Positions 1 through 9,200 of a stretch of DNA of 64,000 nucleotides are shown here, piece after piece (the first letter of the stretch is position 1; each line of letters begins with the position of its first letter). The notes below the pieces were generated by a model. The model saw only the letters and a program-made list of their open reading frames with translations. It did no database searches and had not been told where the DNA came from. The stretch is from Verrucomicrobiaceae bacterium (GTDB lineage Bacteria > Verrucomicrobiota > Verrucomicrobiia > Verrucomicrobiales > Verrucomicrobiaceae). Position numbers and translations under genes: made by a program. Where the stretch lies: assembly GCA_027490195.1 (NCBI GenBank), contig JAIXYN010000022.1, forward strand, positions 124,001-188,000, given 5' to 3'.

Positions 1-106
1 GCTGTCCTGGTGGGAAGTTACGGGTTTCGAGAGATTTGGAAGGACCGAAAAGCGCAATGCCGAAACGGCGATTGATTTTTTCGCGAGGACCTGTGTAGCG
101 TGCCAT
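1..106 (-). CDS. rpsD: 30S ribosomal protein S4 (5' part only)
   Basis: The minus strand encodes a start reading [20 protein letters not shown], the classic S4 N-terminus, running off the left edge of the window, so only about 35 residues are present. S4 binds 16S rRNA early in small-subunit assembly. In many bacteria it also represses its own operon by binding the leader of the S13 operon. It lies 27 bp downstream of rpsK and belongs to the same minus-strand operon. Confidence 0.93.
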   Translation of the reverse strand, partial: MARYTGPREKINRRFGIALFGPSKSLETRNFPPGQ

Positions 107-133
107 AGTGGGTAGGAGAAAGGAGCTGAAAAA

Positions 134-682
134 TTAGACGCGACGTGCTTTTGGCGGACGGCAGCCGTTGTGTGGGATGGGAGTCACGTCCTTGATGGTG
201 GTCACTTCGACACCGAGGGCCTGAACGGCACGCACAGCGGACTCACGGCCGGAGCCAGGACCACGAAGGCGGACTTCAGCTTCACGCAGGCCATGGCCCA
301 TCGCCTGACGGCAGGCATCCTGAGCAACCACCTGAGCGGCGTATGCAGTGCCTTTACGGGAACCACGGAAGCCCATCTTGCCAGCGGTGGACCAGCCGAT
401 CACACCACCCGCACGGTCAGTGATCGTGACGATGGTGTTGTTGAAGGTGGCGTAAACGTGGACGAGACCTTGGGAGACGTTTTTGGAACCCTTGGCCTTG
501 ACGACCTTCTGTTCGGCAGCTTCACCACCGATTTCGAGCCAGATGCTCTGGGAAACCTGCTTGTCACCACTGGTGGAAGCGCGCTGATCTACTGGAGCAG
601 CGGGAGTGCTAGGTGCAGGAGCTGCTGCGGCAGGGGCAGGAACTGCTGCTTCAGGTGCGGTGGGGGTCGTTTCTTCAGCCAT
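134..682 (-). CDS. rpsK: 30S ribosomal protein S11 with long Ala/Pro N-terminal extension
   Basis: The C-terminal ~125 residues are canonical S11: the [18 protein letters not shown] block, the [14 protein letters not shown] block and the [13 protein letters not shown] tail. S11 sits on the platform of the 30S subunit and contacts the 3' end of 16S rRNA. The protein is 182 aa against about 129 usual. The extra ~55 residues at the N-terminus are rich in Ala, Pro and Thr and look disordered. No internal start would give a conventional length cleanly, since the reading frame is open and the start at 682 follows rpsM closely. Same operon as rpsM and rpsD. Confidence 0.95.
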   Translation of the reverse strand: MAEETTPTAPEAAVPAPAAAAPAPSTPAAPVDQRASTSGDKQVSQSIWLEIGGEAAEQKVVKAKGSKNVSQGLVHVYATFNNTIVTITDRAGGVIGWSTAGKMGFRGSRKGTAYAAQVVAQDACRQAMGHGLREAEVRLRGPGSGRESAVRAVQALGVEVTTIKDVTPIPHNGCRPPKARRV

Positions 683-715
683 GATATGTAGACGTGGTCG
701 TTGCTAAAATTCAGA

Positions 716-1090
716 TTACTTCGCCTTCTGGGCACCCACAGTCTTACGAGGACCTTTACGAGTACGAGCGTTGGTGTGCGTGCGCTGGCCGCGCACTGGC
801 AGACCACGACGATGACGATGAGCACGGTAGCAGTTGATACCAAGGATGCGCTTCATGTGCATCTGAAGCTCACGACGAAGGTCACCTTCGATCGGAATCT
901 TCATCCCCTGAACGGTCTGGGTGATCGCAGCGATTTGTTCGTCGCTCAATTCACCTGCCCGAATGTTCGGGTCGATATTGGTAGCAGCAAGAATCTTGCG
1001 GCTGACGGAAAGCCCAATGCCGTAGATATACGGAAGTGAGTATTCGATTTTCTTTTCGTTCGGGATTTCGACTCCAAGCAGGCGGGCCAT
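716..1090 (-). CDS. rpsM: 30S ribosomal protein S13
   Basis: 124 aa, normal length for S13. It begins MARLLGVEIPNEKKIEYSLP, contains the helix-hairpin-helix region (IYGIGLSVSRKIL) and ends in the basic RGLPVRGQRTHTNARTRKGP tail that enters the decoding region. S13 sits in the 30S head and bridges to the 50S subunit. It is located between rpmJ and rpsK, the usual order of the alpha-type ribosomal operon. Confidence 0.97.
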   Translation of the reverse strand: MARLLGVEIPNEKKIEYSLPYIYGIGLSVSRKILAATNIDPNIRAGELSDEQIAAITQTVQGMKIPIEGDLRRELQMHMKRILGINCYRAHRHRRGLPVRGQRTHTNARTRKGPRKTVGAQKAK

Positions 1091-1120
1091 AATTCAGTGT
1101 ATTGGGATTTAAAGAAAGGA

Positions 1121-1234
1121 TTAACCCTGACGCTGTTTATGGCGTGGATTTTTGCAGACAACACGGACAACACCTTTGCGGCGGATAACACGGCAAAGTT
1201 CGCAGAGAGGTTTAACGGAGGTACGGACGCGCAT
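1121..1234 (-). CDS. rpmJ: 50S ribosomal protein L36
   Basis: A 37-residue ORF on the minus strand reads [20 protein letters not shown] and continues to [11 protein letters not shown]. It has the zinc-binding C-x2-C ... C-x4-H pattern of zinc-containing L36 (Cys11, Cys14, Cys27, His32). The length matches the family exactly. It is the first gene of the operon here, 30 bp upstream of rpsM, as in many bacteria where rpmJ precedes rpsM. There is no infA or secY upstream, because the adjacent gene at 1406 is divergent, so transcription must start in the 170 bp between them. Confidence 0.95.
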   Translation of the reverse strand: MRVRTSVKPLCELCRVIRRKGVVRVVCKNPRHKQRQG

Positions 1235-1271
1235 ACAGGAGTAGTGAAAGAAGGTGAGTCTGGGGGAACTC

Positions 1272-1329
1272 AAAACCCTGCTTTTGGAGCAGGGGGCAGG
1301 ATGTCTAACACAGACGAAAAGAGGCGCAA
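1272..1329 (-). promoter_or_regulatory. Candidate promoter and leader hairpin of the ribosomal operon
   Basis: Read on the minus strand, a weak -35-like TTGCGC (1324-1329) and -10-like TAGACA (1302-1307) are 16 bp apart. Just downstream a 6-bp hairpin (CCCTGC/GCAGGG, arms 1289-1294 and 1276-1281) is followed by TTTTG, a terminator-like form about 40 bp before the rpmJ start. In E. coli the equivalent operon is controlled in its leader by S4. Whether this hairpin is an attenuator is inference. The promoter boxes are poor matches. Confidence 0.35.
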
Positions 1330-1405
1330 GCTGGAATTTGATGAGTTATTCACATTTGTGGAGAGCAGTTGCCCCCGCTTCGATGAAAGGCATCATGCAC
1401 GCCTG

Positions 1406-2062
1406 ATGAAAAACGTTCTCTGTTTTGGCGATTCTAACACCTGGGGCTTCAAGCCCGACAGCATCTCTCTCCCCTACCCCGAACGCCACCCGCATGACGT
1501 GCGCTGGACTGGAATTCTGGCCCGTGAACTCGGCACCAGTTTCCGCGTGATCGAAGAAGGACAAAACGGCCGCACCACGGTTCACGACGACCCTTTTGCC
1601 TTGGCACGTAATGGCAAGACGGTGCTGCCAGCCATCTTGGAATCCCACAAGCCGCTGGATCTGGTGGTGCTGATGCTTGGCACAAACGACCTCAAAGCAG
1701 TGTTTGGTGTTTCTCCCGGAGAGATCGCCACGGGTGTCAAAATGCTGGCTCAAATGATCTTGGGCAGCGATGCCGGCATCGGCAACAAAGCACCCAAATT
1801 ACTGCTACTCTGCCCGCCGGCTATCGGAGATCAACTGCACTTGCCAGACGTCGCCGCCAAATTCCCCACCGGTCAGAAAGACAGTCGCAGACTGCCCAAG
1901 TATTATGAGGCTGTTGCCAGTTCACTCGGCTGTGGCTTCCTCAATACGCAAACATTGATCGAGCCCGGCAGCGACGGCATTCATTTAGATGCAGCTGCGC
2001 ATGGACGGCTCGGCAAAGCCGTGGCAGCACTCGTGAAATCCATTCTCCCGCCTGACGCATGA
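1406..2062 (+). CDS. SGNH/GDSL-type esterase family protein
   Basis: 218 aa from the ATG at 1406. The open frame extends further upstream, but MKNVLCFGDSNTWGF is the natural start because the GDS motif of block I sits right at the N-terminus in this family. Block I (GDSN, Ser catalytic), block III (LMLGTNDLK) and block V (DGIHLD, with the catalytic Asp and His) are all visible. The family hydrolyses acyl esters such as sialic-acid or sugar acetyl groups or thioesters; the substrate is not evident. There is no signal peptide, so it is probably cytoplasmic. Its stop overlaps the pyrD start (ATGA), implying cotranscription. Confidence 0.85.
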   Translation: MKNVLCFGDSNTWGFKPDSISLPYPERHPHDVRWTGILARELGTSFRVIEEGQNGRTTVHDDPFALARNGKTVLPAILESHKPLDLVVLMLGTNDLKAVFGVSPGEIATGVKMLAQMILGSDAGIGNKAPKLLLLCPPAIGDQLHLPDVAAKFPTGQKDSRRLPKYYEAVASSLGCGFLNTQTLIEPGSDGIHLDAAAHGRLGKAVAALVKSILPPDA

Positions 2063-3084
2063 CCCTGATCGAATCCTTTTATCCCGTGCTGAAACCGTGG
2101 CTCTTCCGGCTCGATGCCGAGCGTGCCCACACACTCACGGTGAAGATGATGATCATCGCGCATCGTCTCGGCATGCTCAGGTCAGTGGTCACTGGACCCC
2201 AGCAATCACGCAGCGTGATGGGCCTTACCTTTCCAAACGCCCTCGGACTCGCAGCCGGCATGGACAAGTCCGCCAGCGCGGTGGAGGCATGGGGGGCTCT
2301 CGGGCTTGGTGCCGTCGAAGTCGGCACCCTAACGCCACGCCCGCAGCCGGGGAACCCGAAGCCCCGCCTGTTCCGCCTGCCGGAGCATGAAGCGCTGATC
2401 AACCGCATGGGTTTCAACAACCCCGGCATTCAGTCCGCCGTGGCGAAACTTAAGCATCGGCGCACCAAGGCCGTTGTTGGCGTCAACATCGGCAAGAACT
2501 TCGACACGCCGAATGAAGATGCCGTGAAGGATTATCTTATCTGCCTGAAGGCTGCTTATCCAGTCGCTGATTACATCGCGGTGAACATCTCCTCTCCGAA
2601 TACGAAAGGACTGCGCGATCTCCAGGCCGAGGGTGCGGTGCGTGAACTGATCTCTGCTCTGAAGAAAGAACAGGCCGTCTTGAAGCAGGAGCACGGCAAA
2701 CAGGTGCCGTTTCTTGTCAAGATAGCCCCAGACCTCAATGAAATGCAGATCGAAGCGCTCGCCCGTGTCTTCAATGAACAGAACATCGACGGCGTCATCG
2801 CTACGAATACAACCATCGATCGCACAGCCATCACAGGTCATCGCCTAGCGAATGAAACCGGCGGCCTGAGTGGTGCGCCAGTGCGCGAGCGCTCCAACCT
2901 TGTGCTGCAGGCCTTCCGTACGCTGCTGAAGGAGCAGATCCCGCTCATCGGTGTCGGTGGGATCCTTAGCGGAGCCGATGCGGTGGAGAAGATGAAGGCC
3001 GGAGCTGCCCTCGTTCAGGTTTACAGCGGCCTGGTCTATCGTGGACCAGGGCTGGTGCGTGATGTACTGGAGACGATCAAGTAG
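2059..3084 (+). CDS. pyrD: Dihydroorotate dehydrogenase, quinone-dependent (class 2)
   Basis: 341 aa, typical of the membrane-associated class 2 enzyme that oxidises dihydroorotate to orotate with FMN and passes electrons to quinone (pyrimidine biosynthesis). Visible motifs: NRMGFNNPG, VNIGKN, NISSPNTKGLR (Ser is the catalytic base in class 2), LVKIAPDL, ATNTTIDR and the FMN-phosphate loop GVGGI...YSGLVYRGP. The amphipathic N-terminus (FYPVLKPWLFRLDAERAH) is the membrane/quinone-binding extension. Translationally coupled to the SGNH hydrolase gene by a 4-bp overlap. Confidence 0.96.
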   Translation: MTLIESFYPVLKPWLFRLDAERAHTLTVKMMIIAHRLGMLRSVVTGPQQSRSVMGLTFPNALGLAAGMDKSASAVEAWGALGLGAVEVGTLTPRPQPGNPKPRLFRLPEHEALINRMGFNNPGIQSAVAKLKHRRTKAVVGVNIGKNFDTPNEDAVKDYLICLKAAYPVADYIAVNISSPNTKGLRDLQAEGAVRELISALKKEQAVLKQEHGKQVPFLVKIAPDLNEMQIEALARVFNEQNIDGVIATNTTIDRTAITGHRLANETGGLSGAPVRERSNLVLQAFRTLLKEQIPLIGVGGILSGADAVEKMKAGAALVQVYSGLVYRGPGLVRDVLETIK

Positions 3085-3146
3085 CAAAGATTCGTGAAGA
3101 AACGCAGCGCCTTGACCTTCGCGCCCCTTCTGCCAGATTCACCGAC

Positions 3147-3386
3147 ATGGAAAATCTTCCCAAAATCCACGAGAAACAACCCGTCGCTGTTGAACTGCCT
3201 GCTGGAGACCATTGGTGGTGTGCCTGCGGCTTGAGCGGCCATCAGCCAAACTGCGACGGCAGCCATAAAGGCACCGGTTTTGGCCCGAAGAAGTTCAATC
3301 TGCCTGAGGCCAAGAAGGTCTGGCTTTGCAACTGTAAGCAGACCAAGAACCCGCCTTTCTGCGATGGCAGCCATAAGGCGCTCTGA
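3147..3386 (+). CDS. Tandem CDGSH iron-sulfur domain protein
   Basis: 79 aa with two CDGSH units: CACGLSGHQPNCDGSH and CNCKQTKNPPFCDGSH. Each has the C-x-C-x(n)-C-x2-H ligand set for a 2Fe-2S cluster with three Cys and one His. This is the small prokaryotic mitoNEET-like class, thought to carry redox-labile clusters for electron or cluster transfer. No signal peptide, so cytoplasmic. It stands alone about 60 bp after pyrD and could be cotranscribed. Confidence 0.9.
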   Translation: MENLPKIHEKQPVAVELPAGDHWWCACGLSGHQPNCDGSHKGTGFGPKKFNLPEAKKVWLCNCKQTKNPPFCDGSHKAL

Positions 3387-3484
3387 GTCGTAGATCCTTT
3401 TTGAGCATTCATTTTTCGTGCAGCGCGCCGTGATGGGAATAACCCGCACGGCGCGTTCTCTTACCTGCCAATCCCTCCCCAATC

Positions 3485-5386
3485 ATGAATCGAAGCTGTT
3501 TCTTGTCACTCGCCGCCTTGCTACTCGCTGCCTCCGTCGCCTCTGCACAAACCTTTGGCCTAGGTGATGTCGCCGCCCCTAAGCAGCAGCGCGTCACGGC
3601 GGAATTGGTCGCCTCAGTGTCCGCCGCCGCACCCGGCCAGCCATTTCAGACTGCGGTCAAGCTCGTTCATGCGAAGGACTGCCACACCTATGGCAAGGTG
3701 CTGCCACCGGGCGTCATCGGCAAGCCCACCAAGCTCACCTGGACTCTGCCTGAGGGCTGGCAGATCGAGGAGTTGCCCTGGCCAGCCACCCATCAAGTAC
3801 CCTCCACTGACGGAGCGATCAGCGATGGCTATGACGGCACGGTGTACCTGCCGGTGAAAATCACCCCGCCAGCCAGTGCCACCGTAGGCAGCAACGCAGA
3901 GCTGAAAGCGAAAGTAAACGCTCTCGTGTGCGATCCGAAAAGCTGCCTGCCATTTGTCGAAGAAGTCACGCTCTCGCTTGGCATAGCCGCAACTCCCGTA
4001 GTCAATGAAGCGAACGCCGCCGCGTTTAGCAGCGGTCCTTCATCTGTCAAAAAAAGCGCTGATGCCGCAGACGTAGCGCCTGCGGCGAATGAATTGAAGC
4101 CCGCTAAGACGACTGCTGCCACATCAACAACAGCATCGGTCACCGCACCGAAATCCGTCCTCTCCTTTGCGCAACTTCTTCTCTACGCCTTCGTCGGCGG
4201 CTTGATCCTCAACATCATGCCCTGCGTGTTTCCTGTGCTCGGCATCAAGGTCACCAGCGTGGTGCAGCAGGCCGGTGAAGACCGCCGCAAGGTGGTGCTG
4301 CATGGCCTGATGTACACCGTGGGTGTGCTGCTCTCGTTCTGGGTGCTTGGCGGATTCGCCATCGCGCTGAACAAGGGCTGGGGCTCGCAGCTTCAATCAC
4401 CGGCTTTCAACTTTTTCCTGGCCGCATTCTTCCTCATCTTTGCCTTAAACATGGCGGGCCTGTTTGAGATTGGCACTTCAGCCATCGGCGTGGGCTCAGG
4501 TTTGCAGGCGAAGAGCGGCCTTGGTGGTTCGTTCTTTTCGGGGCTGCTGGCTACAGTGGTGGCAACGCCCTGCTCTGCTCCGTTTCTCGGCACTGCGCTG
4601 GGAGCCACGCTCGCGCTGCCAGCATCGCAGTCGATGCTGATCTTCACCCTCATCGGCCTCGGTCTCGCCAGTCCGTTTCTGCTGCTCTCCCTTTTCCCCG
4701 GCCTCATCTCCGCGCTGCCACGGCCCGGCGCGTGGATGGAAAGCTTCAAGCAGGGCATGTCCTTCCTACTCTTTGGCACTGTGGGCTTCATGCTCTATGT
4801 GCTGACCAATCAGATCGAAGGCCTGCCAGTGCTGTTCGCCATCCTTAGCCTCGTGCTCATTGCATTGGGTTGCTGGATCTACGGTCGCTGGGCCCTGCCG
4901 CATAAGCCCGCACGCACGCAGAACATCGCACGACTGCTCACACTCTTCACGGTGGCAGGCGGCCTCTGGTTCGGATTGCCGAGCGCCTCGGCCAAACGCT
5001 CGCATGCCGAAGAAGCCGTGAATCTCAAAGACCCCGATGCGCTGCATTGGGAAACATGGTCGCCGGGAAAAGTGGCCGCGCTGCGTGCCGCCAAGCAGCC
5101 CGTGTACATCGACTTCACCGCCTCCTGGTGCTGGACCTGCCAGGTCAACAAACGCGTCTATACCGACACCGGTCTGCGCGAGCTCTTCAAGCAGCACCAC
5201 GTCGCCACCCTCAAGGCCGACTGGTCGGATGAAAACGAAACCATCCGCCTCGCCCTCGAAGCCCTTGGCAAACGCGCTGTGCCAGTGAACGTGCTCTATA
5301 TCCCGGGTGCGGAGGAGCCTTTCATTTTGGATGAACTGCTCACGGTGGGGAATGTGACAGCGGCATTGAAGAAACTGGAGAAGTGA
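3485..5386 (+). CDS. DsbD-like thiol:disulfide interchange protein (cytochrome c biogenesis transmembrane family)
   Basis: 633 aa. A signal peptide (residues 1-22) is followed by a periplasmic DsbD-alpha/DsbC-like domain to about 165 with a Cys pair in CDPKSC (about 149-154). A low-complexity linker leads to a membrane domain of about eight helices (225-480) with the redox Cys motifs NIMPCVFP and TPCSAPF, and then a C-terminal thioredoxin-like domain with a CWTC active site (near 549-552). The architecture moves electrons from cytoplasmic thioredoxin to periplasmic thiol proteins. It is somewhat longer than E. coli DsbD (about 565 aa). No partner is adjacent. Confidence 0.9.
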   Translation: MNRSCFLSLAALLLAASVASAQTFGLGDVAAPKQQRVTAELVASVSAAAPGQPFQTAVKLVHAKDCHTYGKVLPPGVIGKPTKLTWTLPEGWQIEELPWPATHQVPSTDGAISDGYDGTVYLPVKITPPASATVGSNAELKAKVNALVCDPKSCLPFVEEVTLSLGIAATPVVNEANAAAFSSGPSSVKKSADAADVAPAANELKPAKTTAATSTTASVTAPKSVLSFAQLLLYAFVGGLILNIMPCVFPVLGIKVTSVVQQAGEDRRKVVLHGLMYTVGVLLSFWVLGGFAIALNKGWGSQLQSPAFNFFLAAFFLIFALNMAGLFEIGTSAIGVGSGLQAKSGLGGSFFSGLLATVVATPCSAPFLGTALGATLALPASQSMLIFTLIGLGLASPFLLLSLFPGLISALPRPGAWMESFKQGMSFLLFGTVGFMLYVLTNQIEGLPVLFAILSLVLIALGCWIYGRWALPHKPARTQNIARLLTLFTVAGGLWFGLPSASAKRSHAEEAVNLKDPDALHWETWSPGKVAALRAAKQPVYIDFTASWCWTCQVNKRVYTDTGLRELFKQHHVATLKADWSDENETIRLALEALGKRAVPVNVLYIPGAEEPFILDELLTVGNVTAALKKLEK

Positions 5387-5436
5387 ATAGGCAGCTCACA
5401 GAATTCAAATCTCCCGACGCACAATAGTCTTCTGAC

Positions 5437-5847
5437 ATGAGCCAAAAAGCGAATGCTGTGATTCACCGCCTTGCGATGGTGTCGCTGCTGTTAGTTGCCG
5501 TCATGAGCATCGTCGGAAGCTTGCGCCAATTTCCAAGAGCACCTGCGGAGATGACACTTGCACCGTTTTTCGGCATCGCCCTCTGGTCAGGCATACTTTG
5601 GAAAATTTGGAAACGCCCCCGCCAGTGGGGCCTCGGCGTCGGCATCTTCCTGTTTCTCATGATCGCTTTCCAAAGCTATCTTTGGTGGCTCAGCTTGAAC
5701 GATCCCGAGATCGCCAAGCTAGACCTTGATCGAAGCGTCATACACTTCGTTCTGTTTTATGAGCTTCCGATCTTCATCGCCGGAACCTTCTGCATTTTAT
5801 TAAAATTCTGCGAAGGAGCAACAACAGTGACCACCCCTCCCCGATGA
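5437..5847 (+). CDS. Small multi-pass membrane protein, unknown function
   Basis: 136 aa with four hydrophobic segments (about residues 11-28, 42-58, 64-86 and 98-124), so an inner-membrane protein. I do not recognise a family. The stop codon overlaps the start of the following VOC gene by 4 bp (ATGA), so the two are probably one transcript. No catalytic motif is visible. Confidence 0.7.
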   Translation: MSQKANAVIHRLAMVSLLLVAVMSIVGSLRQFPRAPAEMTLAPFFGIALWSGILWKIWKRPRQWGLGVGIFLFLMIAFQSYLWWLSLNDPEIAKLDLDRSVIHFVLFYELPIFIAGTFCILLKFCEGATTVTTPPR

Positions 5848-6194
5848 CTCCTGCATTGAACCTTGTCGTTCTTCGTTCTGCTGACCTTGAGCGCGCAGCA
5901 GTTTTCTATGAATGCCTGGGTTTGCAGATCACCCGCCATCGGCATGGCAGCGGACCGGAACACTTGTCTGCTGAACTTGGAGGTAGTGTCTTCGAGTTGT
6001 ATCCGCTTTCTCCGAATGGCGCTTCAACTCTTGGCACTCGCATCGGCTTCAGAGTTCCATCTCTTGAGACCGTGATCTCTGCTCTCAGCGACTATCCGGC
6101 GGCTATCATCTCCCCGCCACAAGACTCTCCTTGGGGCCGTCGCGCAGTCGTGGCTGATCCTGACGGGCATCGTATAGAGCTTGTACAGGTATAA
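5844..6194 (+). CDS. VOC (glyoxalase/bleomycin resistance) superfamily protein
   Basis: 116 aa, one vicinal-oxygen-chelate module. It has the opening LNLVVLRSADLERAAVFYECLG, a central ELGGSVFELYPL strand with a Glu ligand, and the closing signature WGRRAVVADPDGHRIELVQV. Members bind a divalent metal and act as isomerases, dioxygenases or drug-sequestering proteins; the substrate cannot be inferred here. Coupled by a 4-bp overlap to the membrane protein upstream. Confidence 0.85.
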   Translation: MTPALNLVVLRSADLERAAVFYECLGLQITRHRHGSGPEHLSAELGGSVFELYPLSPNGASTLGTRIGFRVPSLETVISALSDYPAAIISPPQDSPWGRRAVVADPDGHRIELVQV

Positions 6195-6250
6195 AGACAG
6201 CGCCCCACAATCTTAAGCAGGTGGACCCTTTGCTTCGCCATCAGCCCACC

Positions 6251-9200
6251 TCACACCTTCGTCAACTGCCTGCGCAGACTGAGTTCCACCGCAGCGATGA
6301 TCAGGGAGAGCGTAAACAGGATGACGATGCTGTTGATCCAAAGGGTGTTGTACTTGGTGCCCAGATACATTTTCCGCGTGCCGAAAAACACATTCGGGCT
6401 GGTTTTGCGGCGGTAGTCCTCGCGCTCCATCTCCGCCTTGGTCACGAGGTCGAGCACCTTGCGGTTCACGTAGATTTCTTCGGCGCTGACGCCGTCGTTT
6501 TGCTGCAGCATGCTGTCGAGCATGGGGGGCTCAATGCGGCCGCTGAGCACGGCATCGCGGATGGAGCCGAGGCGCTTGGAGATTTCGCGCGGGTTCTCGG
6601 CATAGAGGCCGGAGACGACCGCGAGGGACTGCTTGGTGAGTTCCAATTCATGGCGCTGCCGGTCGCTCATGTCCGCCCCCGAGGGAGGCAACAGCGACTG
6701 GATGCGTTCGTCGAGGAAATCCTGGTTACGCGTGAGCGGGTTGAGCTTGGACTGTGAGATGACCATGCCTTCATAGGACCAGCGCAACGGCATGAACTGA
6801 CAGATAAAGGGCACCTTGAGCTTGCTGGCATTTTCCTCATCATTGCCAGATTTTTTGAGCCACTTGCCCACGGAATAGACGAGGTCGAGATTCTTGTTCA
6901 TTTCCTCGTACTTGATCAGCGCACCACCGAGGATGATCTGCGGAATCAGGAGCAGCGGGATGGCATTCACCGCAGTCCGGTTGTCACTGACGATGCTGGA
7001 AATGAACAGCCCCAGGCAGACGCCGGTGAGAGAGGTGAGGAACATCCACCAGAGGTGAATCAGGAACATGTCGCGGATCTCCAGCACCCAATTGCCGATG
7101 AGCAGGTAGATCACACACTGGATGAGCGCAAAGGTGGAGAGCGAGATGATCTTGCCGCTGAGGTAATAAAAAGTGCGCAGGTTGTGATTGCGCTCTCGGC
7201 TCAGGGTATGGCGGTCACGGATGATTTCATCGGCGCTGTTGGTCAGCCCGAGAAACATCGCCACGACGAGGCTCATGAAGAGATAGGTCGGGATGTGGAA
7301 AGCAGTGGCAAAGGTGTAGTGCTCCTCCTCAGAGTACTTCAGAACGCTGGAAATGATCCAGGCAAGCAAAGGAGCCTCAAGCAGGGTCGTGAGCAGATTC
7401 GTACGGTTGCGCAGCTTGCTGAGGAAGGCGCGCTTCAGCAGGGTGAAGAAAAGAATGCTCTCTTCACGAAAGGTGTGTTTCGGCGGCTTGGGCGTGCTGC
7501 GCATGCGGCTGGCACTCTGACTTTCATCCCGTTTGGGCCGGGCGATGAGGCTGGTGCTGCCTGGGGCGGACTTCTGCTTGGCCATGCTCTCCATGATGAG
7601 ATGACGCTGATAAGAATCTCGCCAGAAGTTCGGCGGGAAGCGGCGCGCAGCCACGAGGTGCCCGTCCGCGCTGCGCTCATGAATGATGTCGCCGCTGATG
7701 TCGCGCAGCGGCGTTTCGAGAACATCGAAGACAAAATCCGGCGTGAGCTTTTCGGGCGGCTGAGCCTCGGCATCTCCCGACTGGCCGGTCTCGGTATGAT
7801 AAACGCGCCAGAAGTACTCGATCATGCCCTGCGGCGTGCCGAAGTAGGCCAGTTTGCCCCCCTTGTCGAGCAGCAGGGCCTTGTCGAACATCTGTAGCAG
7901 CCGTGAACTGGGCTGATGGATGGAGGTGATGACGATCTTGTTGCGCGCCAGACTGCGGATGATTTCGAGCACATGCTCGCTGTCCTTGGAGGAGAGGCCG
8001 GAGGTCGGCTCATCGAACAGGTACACGTCCGAGATGCCGATCATGTCGAGCCCCGCATTGAGACGCTTGCGCTCGCCACCGCTGAGAAACTTTTGCTGCG
8101 GCGTGCCGGCCAGGCGGTCACGCAGGTCGGCCAGGCCGAGTTCCGCGAGCTTCGCATCCACCCGTTTGCGCCGTTCCTCAGTTTTCAAATGCGGACAGCG
8201 CACCGCCACCGAAAAGTCGAGGTTTTCCTGCACCTTCAGCAAGGGATCAAAGGCATCCTCCTGCGGAATGTAGGCGATGTAGGGCGTCAGATTGTGCAGG
8301 TTGTCATACAGCGCCATGCCGTTCATCAGGACCTCGCCGCCCTTGGGTTTGAGCTGTCCGCCGAGAATGCGCAGCAGCGTGCTTTTGCCGCAGCCGCTGG
8401 GGCCCATGACGCAGATCATCTCGCCACGGCGGGCGAGGAAGCTCACGCCGTCCTGCGCCGTGTCGCGGCCGTCGAAACGATGGCTGAGTTCGCGCACCTC
8501 GATCTGGCGCACGGTGTTGCGCTCTTCCTCGATGATGCGGTCCGCAAAATGGCAGCGCAGGTACTGCCCCTCCCCCAGGGTGATGGTGTCGCCATCATTG
8601 AGGGTGATGCGGTCGCGCACCGGAATGATGCCAATGTAGAGCGGGCGCGAGGAGCGCAGCACTTCGAGCACGCCGGTTTTCTGCGCGTAGTTGCACTCAA
8701 TGCGCAGCAGGATTTCACCATCGGTGTCTTCAGAGAGCAGGATGTCGCCTTCGTCCAGCAGTTCGGGCTTGTTGGAAACGAGGTAGGTGTTGCGGCTGCC
8801 TTCCAGCCGGAACTGCCCGCCAAACTCCTGCGCACGCACGCGCAGATCGCGCAGCGAGATTTCCACTTCGCCGTGGGCGATGAGGCTATCCTCAATGCTG
8901 GCCTCCACCACCGTGCCGCTGCTGAGCACCACGCCATTGAGCGTGGCCTTGGTGGTGCGCAGCGCCTCCACCGTGACGCCCAGGCCAAAGCTGAGTCGCA
9001 GATTGGTGCCACGCGTCCGCTGCGGGGCGATTTCCGCGCTGCCGCTCTCCGTGAGGGTCAGGTAGATCTGCGTGCCTGAGAGGGTCTTCTTCGAGTTGAA
9101 GTAGGTGATCAGGTCATTGTAGTCCAGCGTCACGTCCTCCAGCACCACACGCTCTCCCGGGTAGAGCCGCGAGAACTCTCCCGGCGGCTGCCGCCGGCTG

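Noticed and set aside
1097-1405. Upstream extension of the SGNH hydrolase ORF
   Set aside because: It covers the L36 gene on the other strand and the leader; the GDS motif sits at the start from 1406.
7055-9079. Plus-strand ORFs (280 and 387 residues)
   Set aside because: They are antisense to the ABC transporter with its full motif set.
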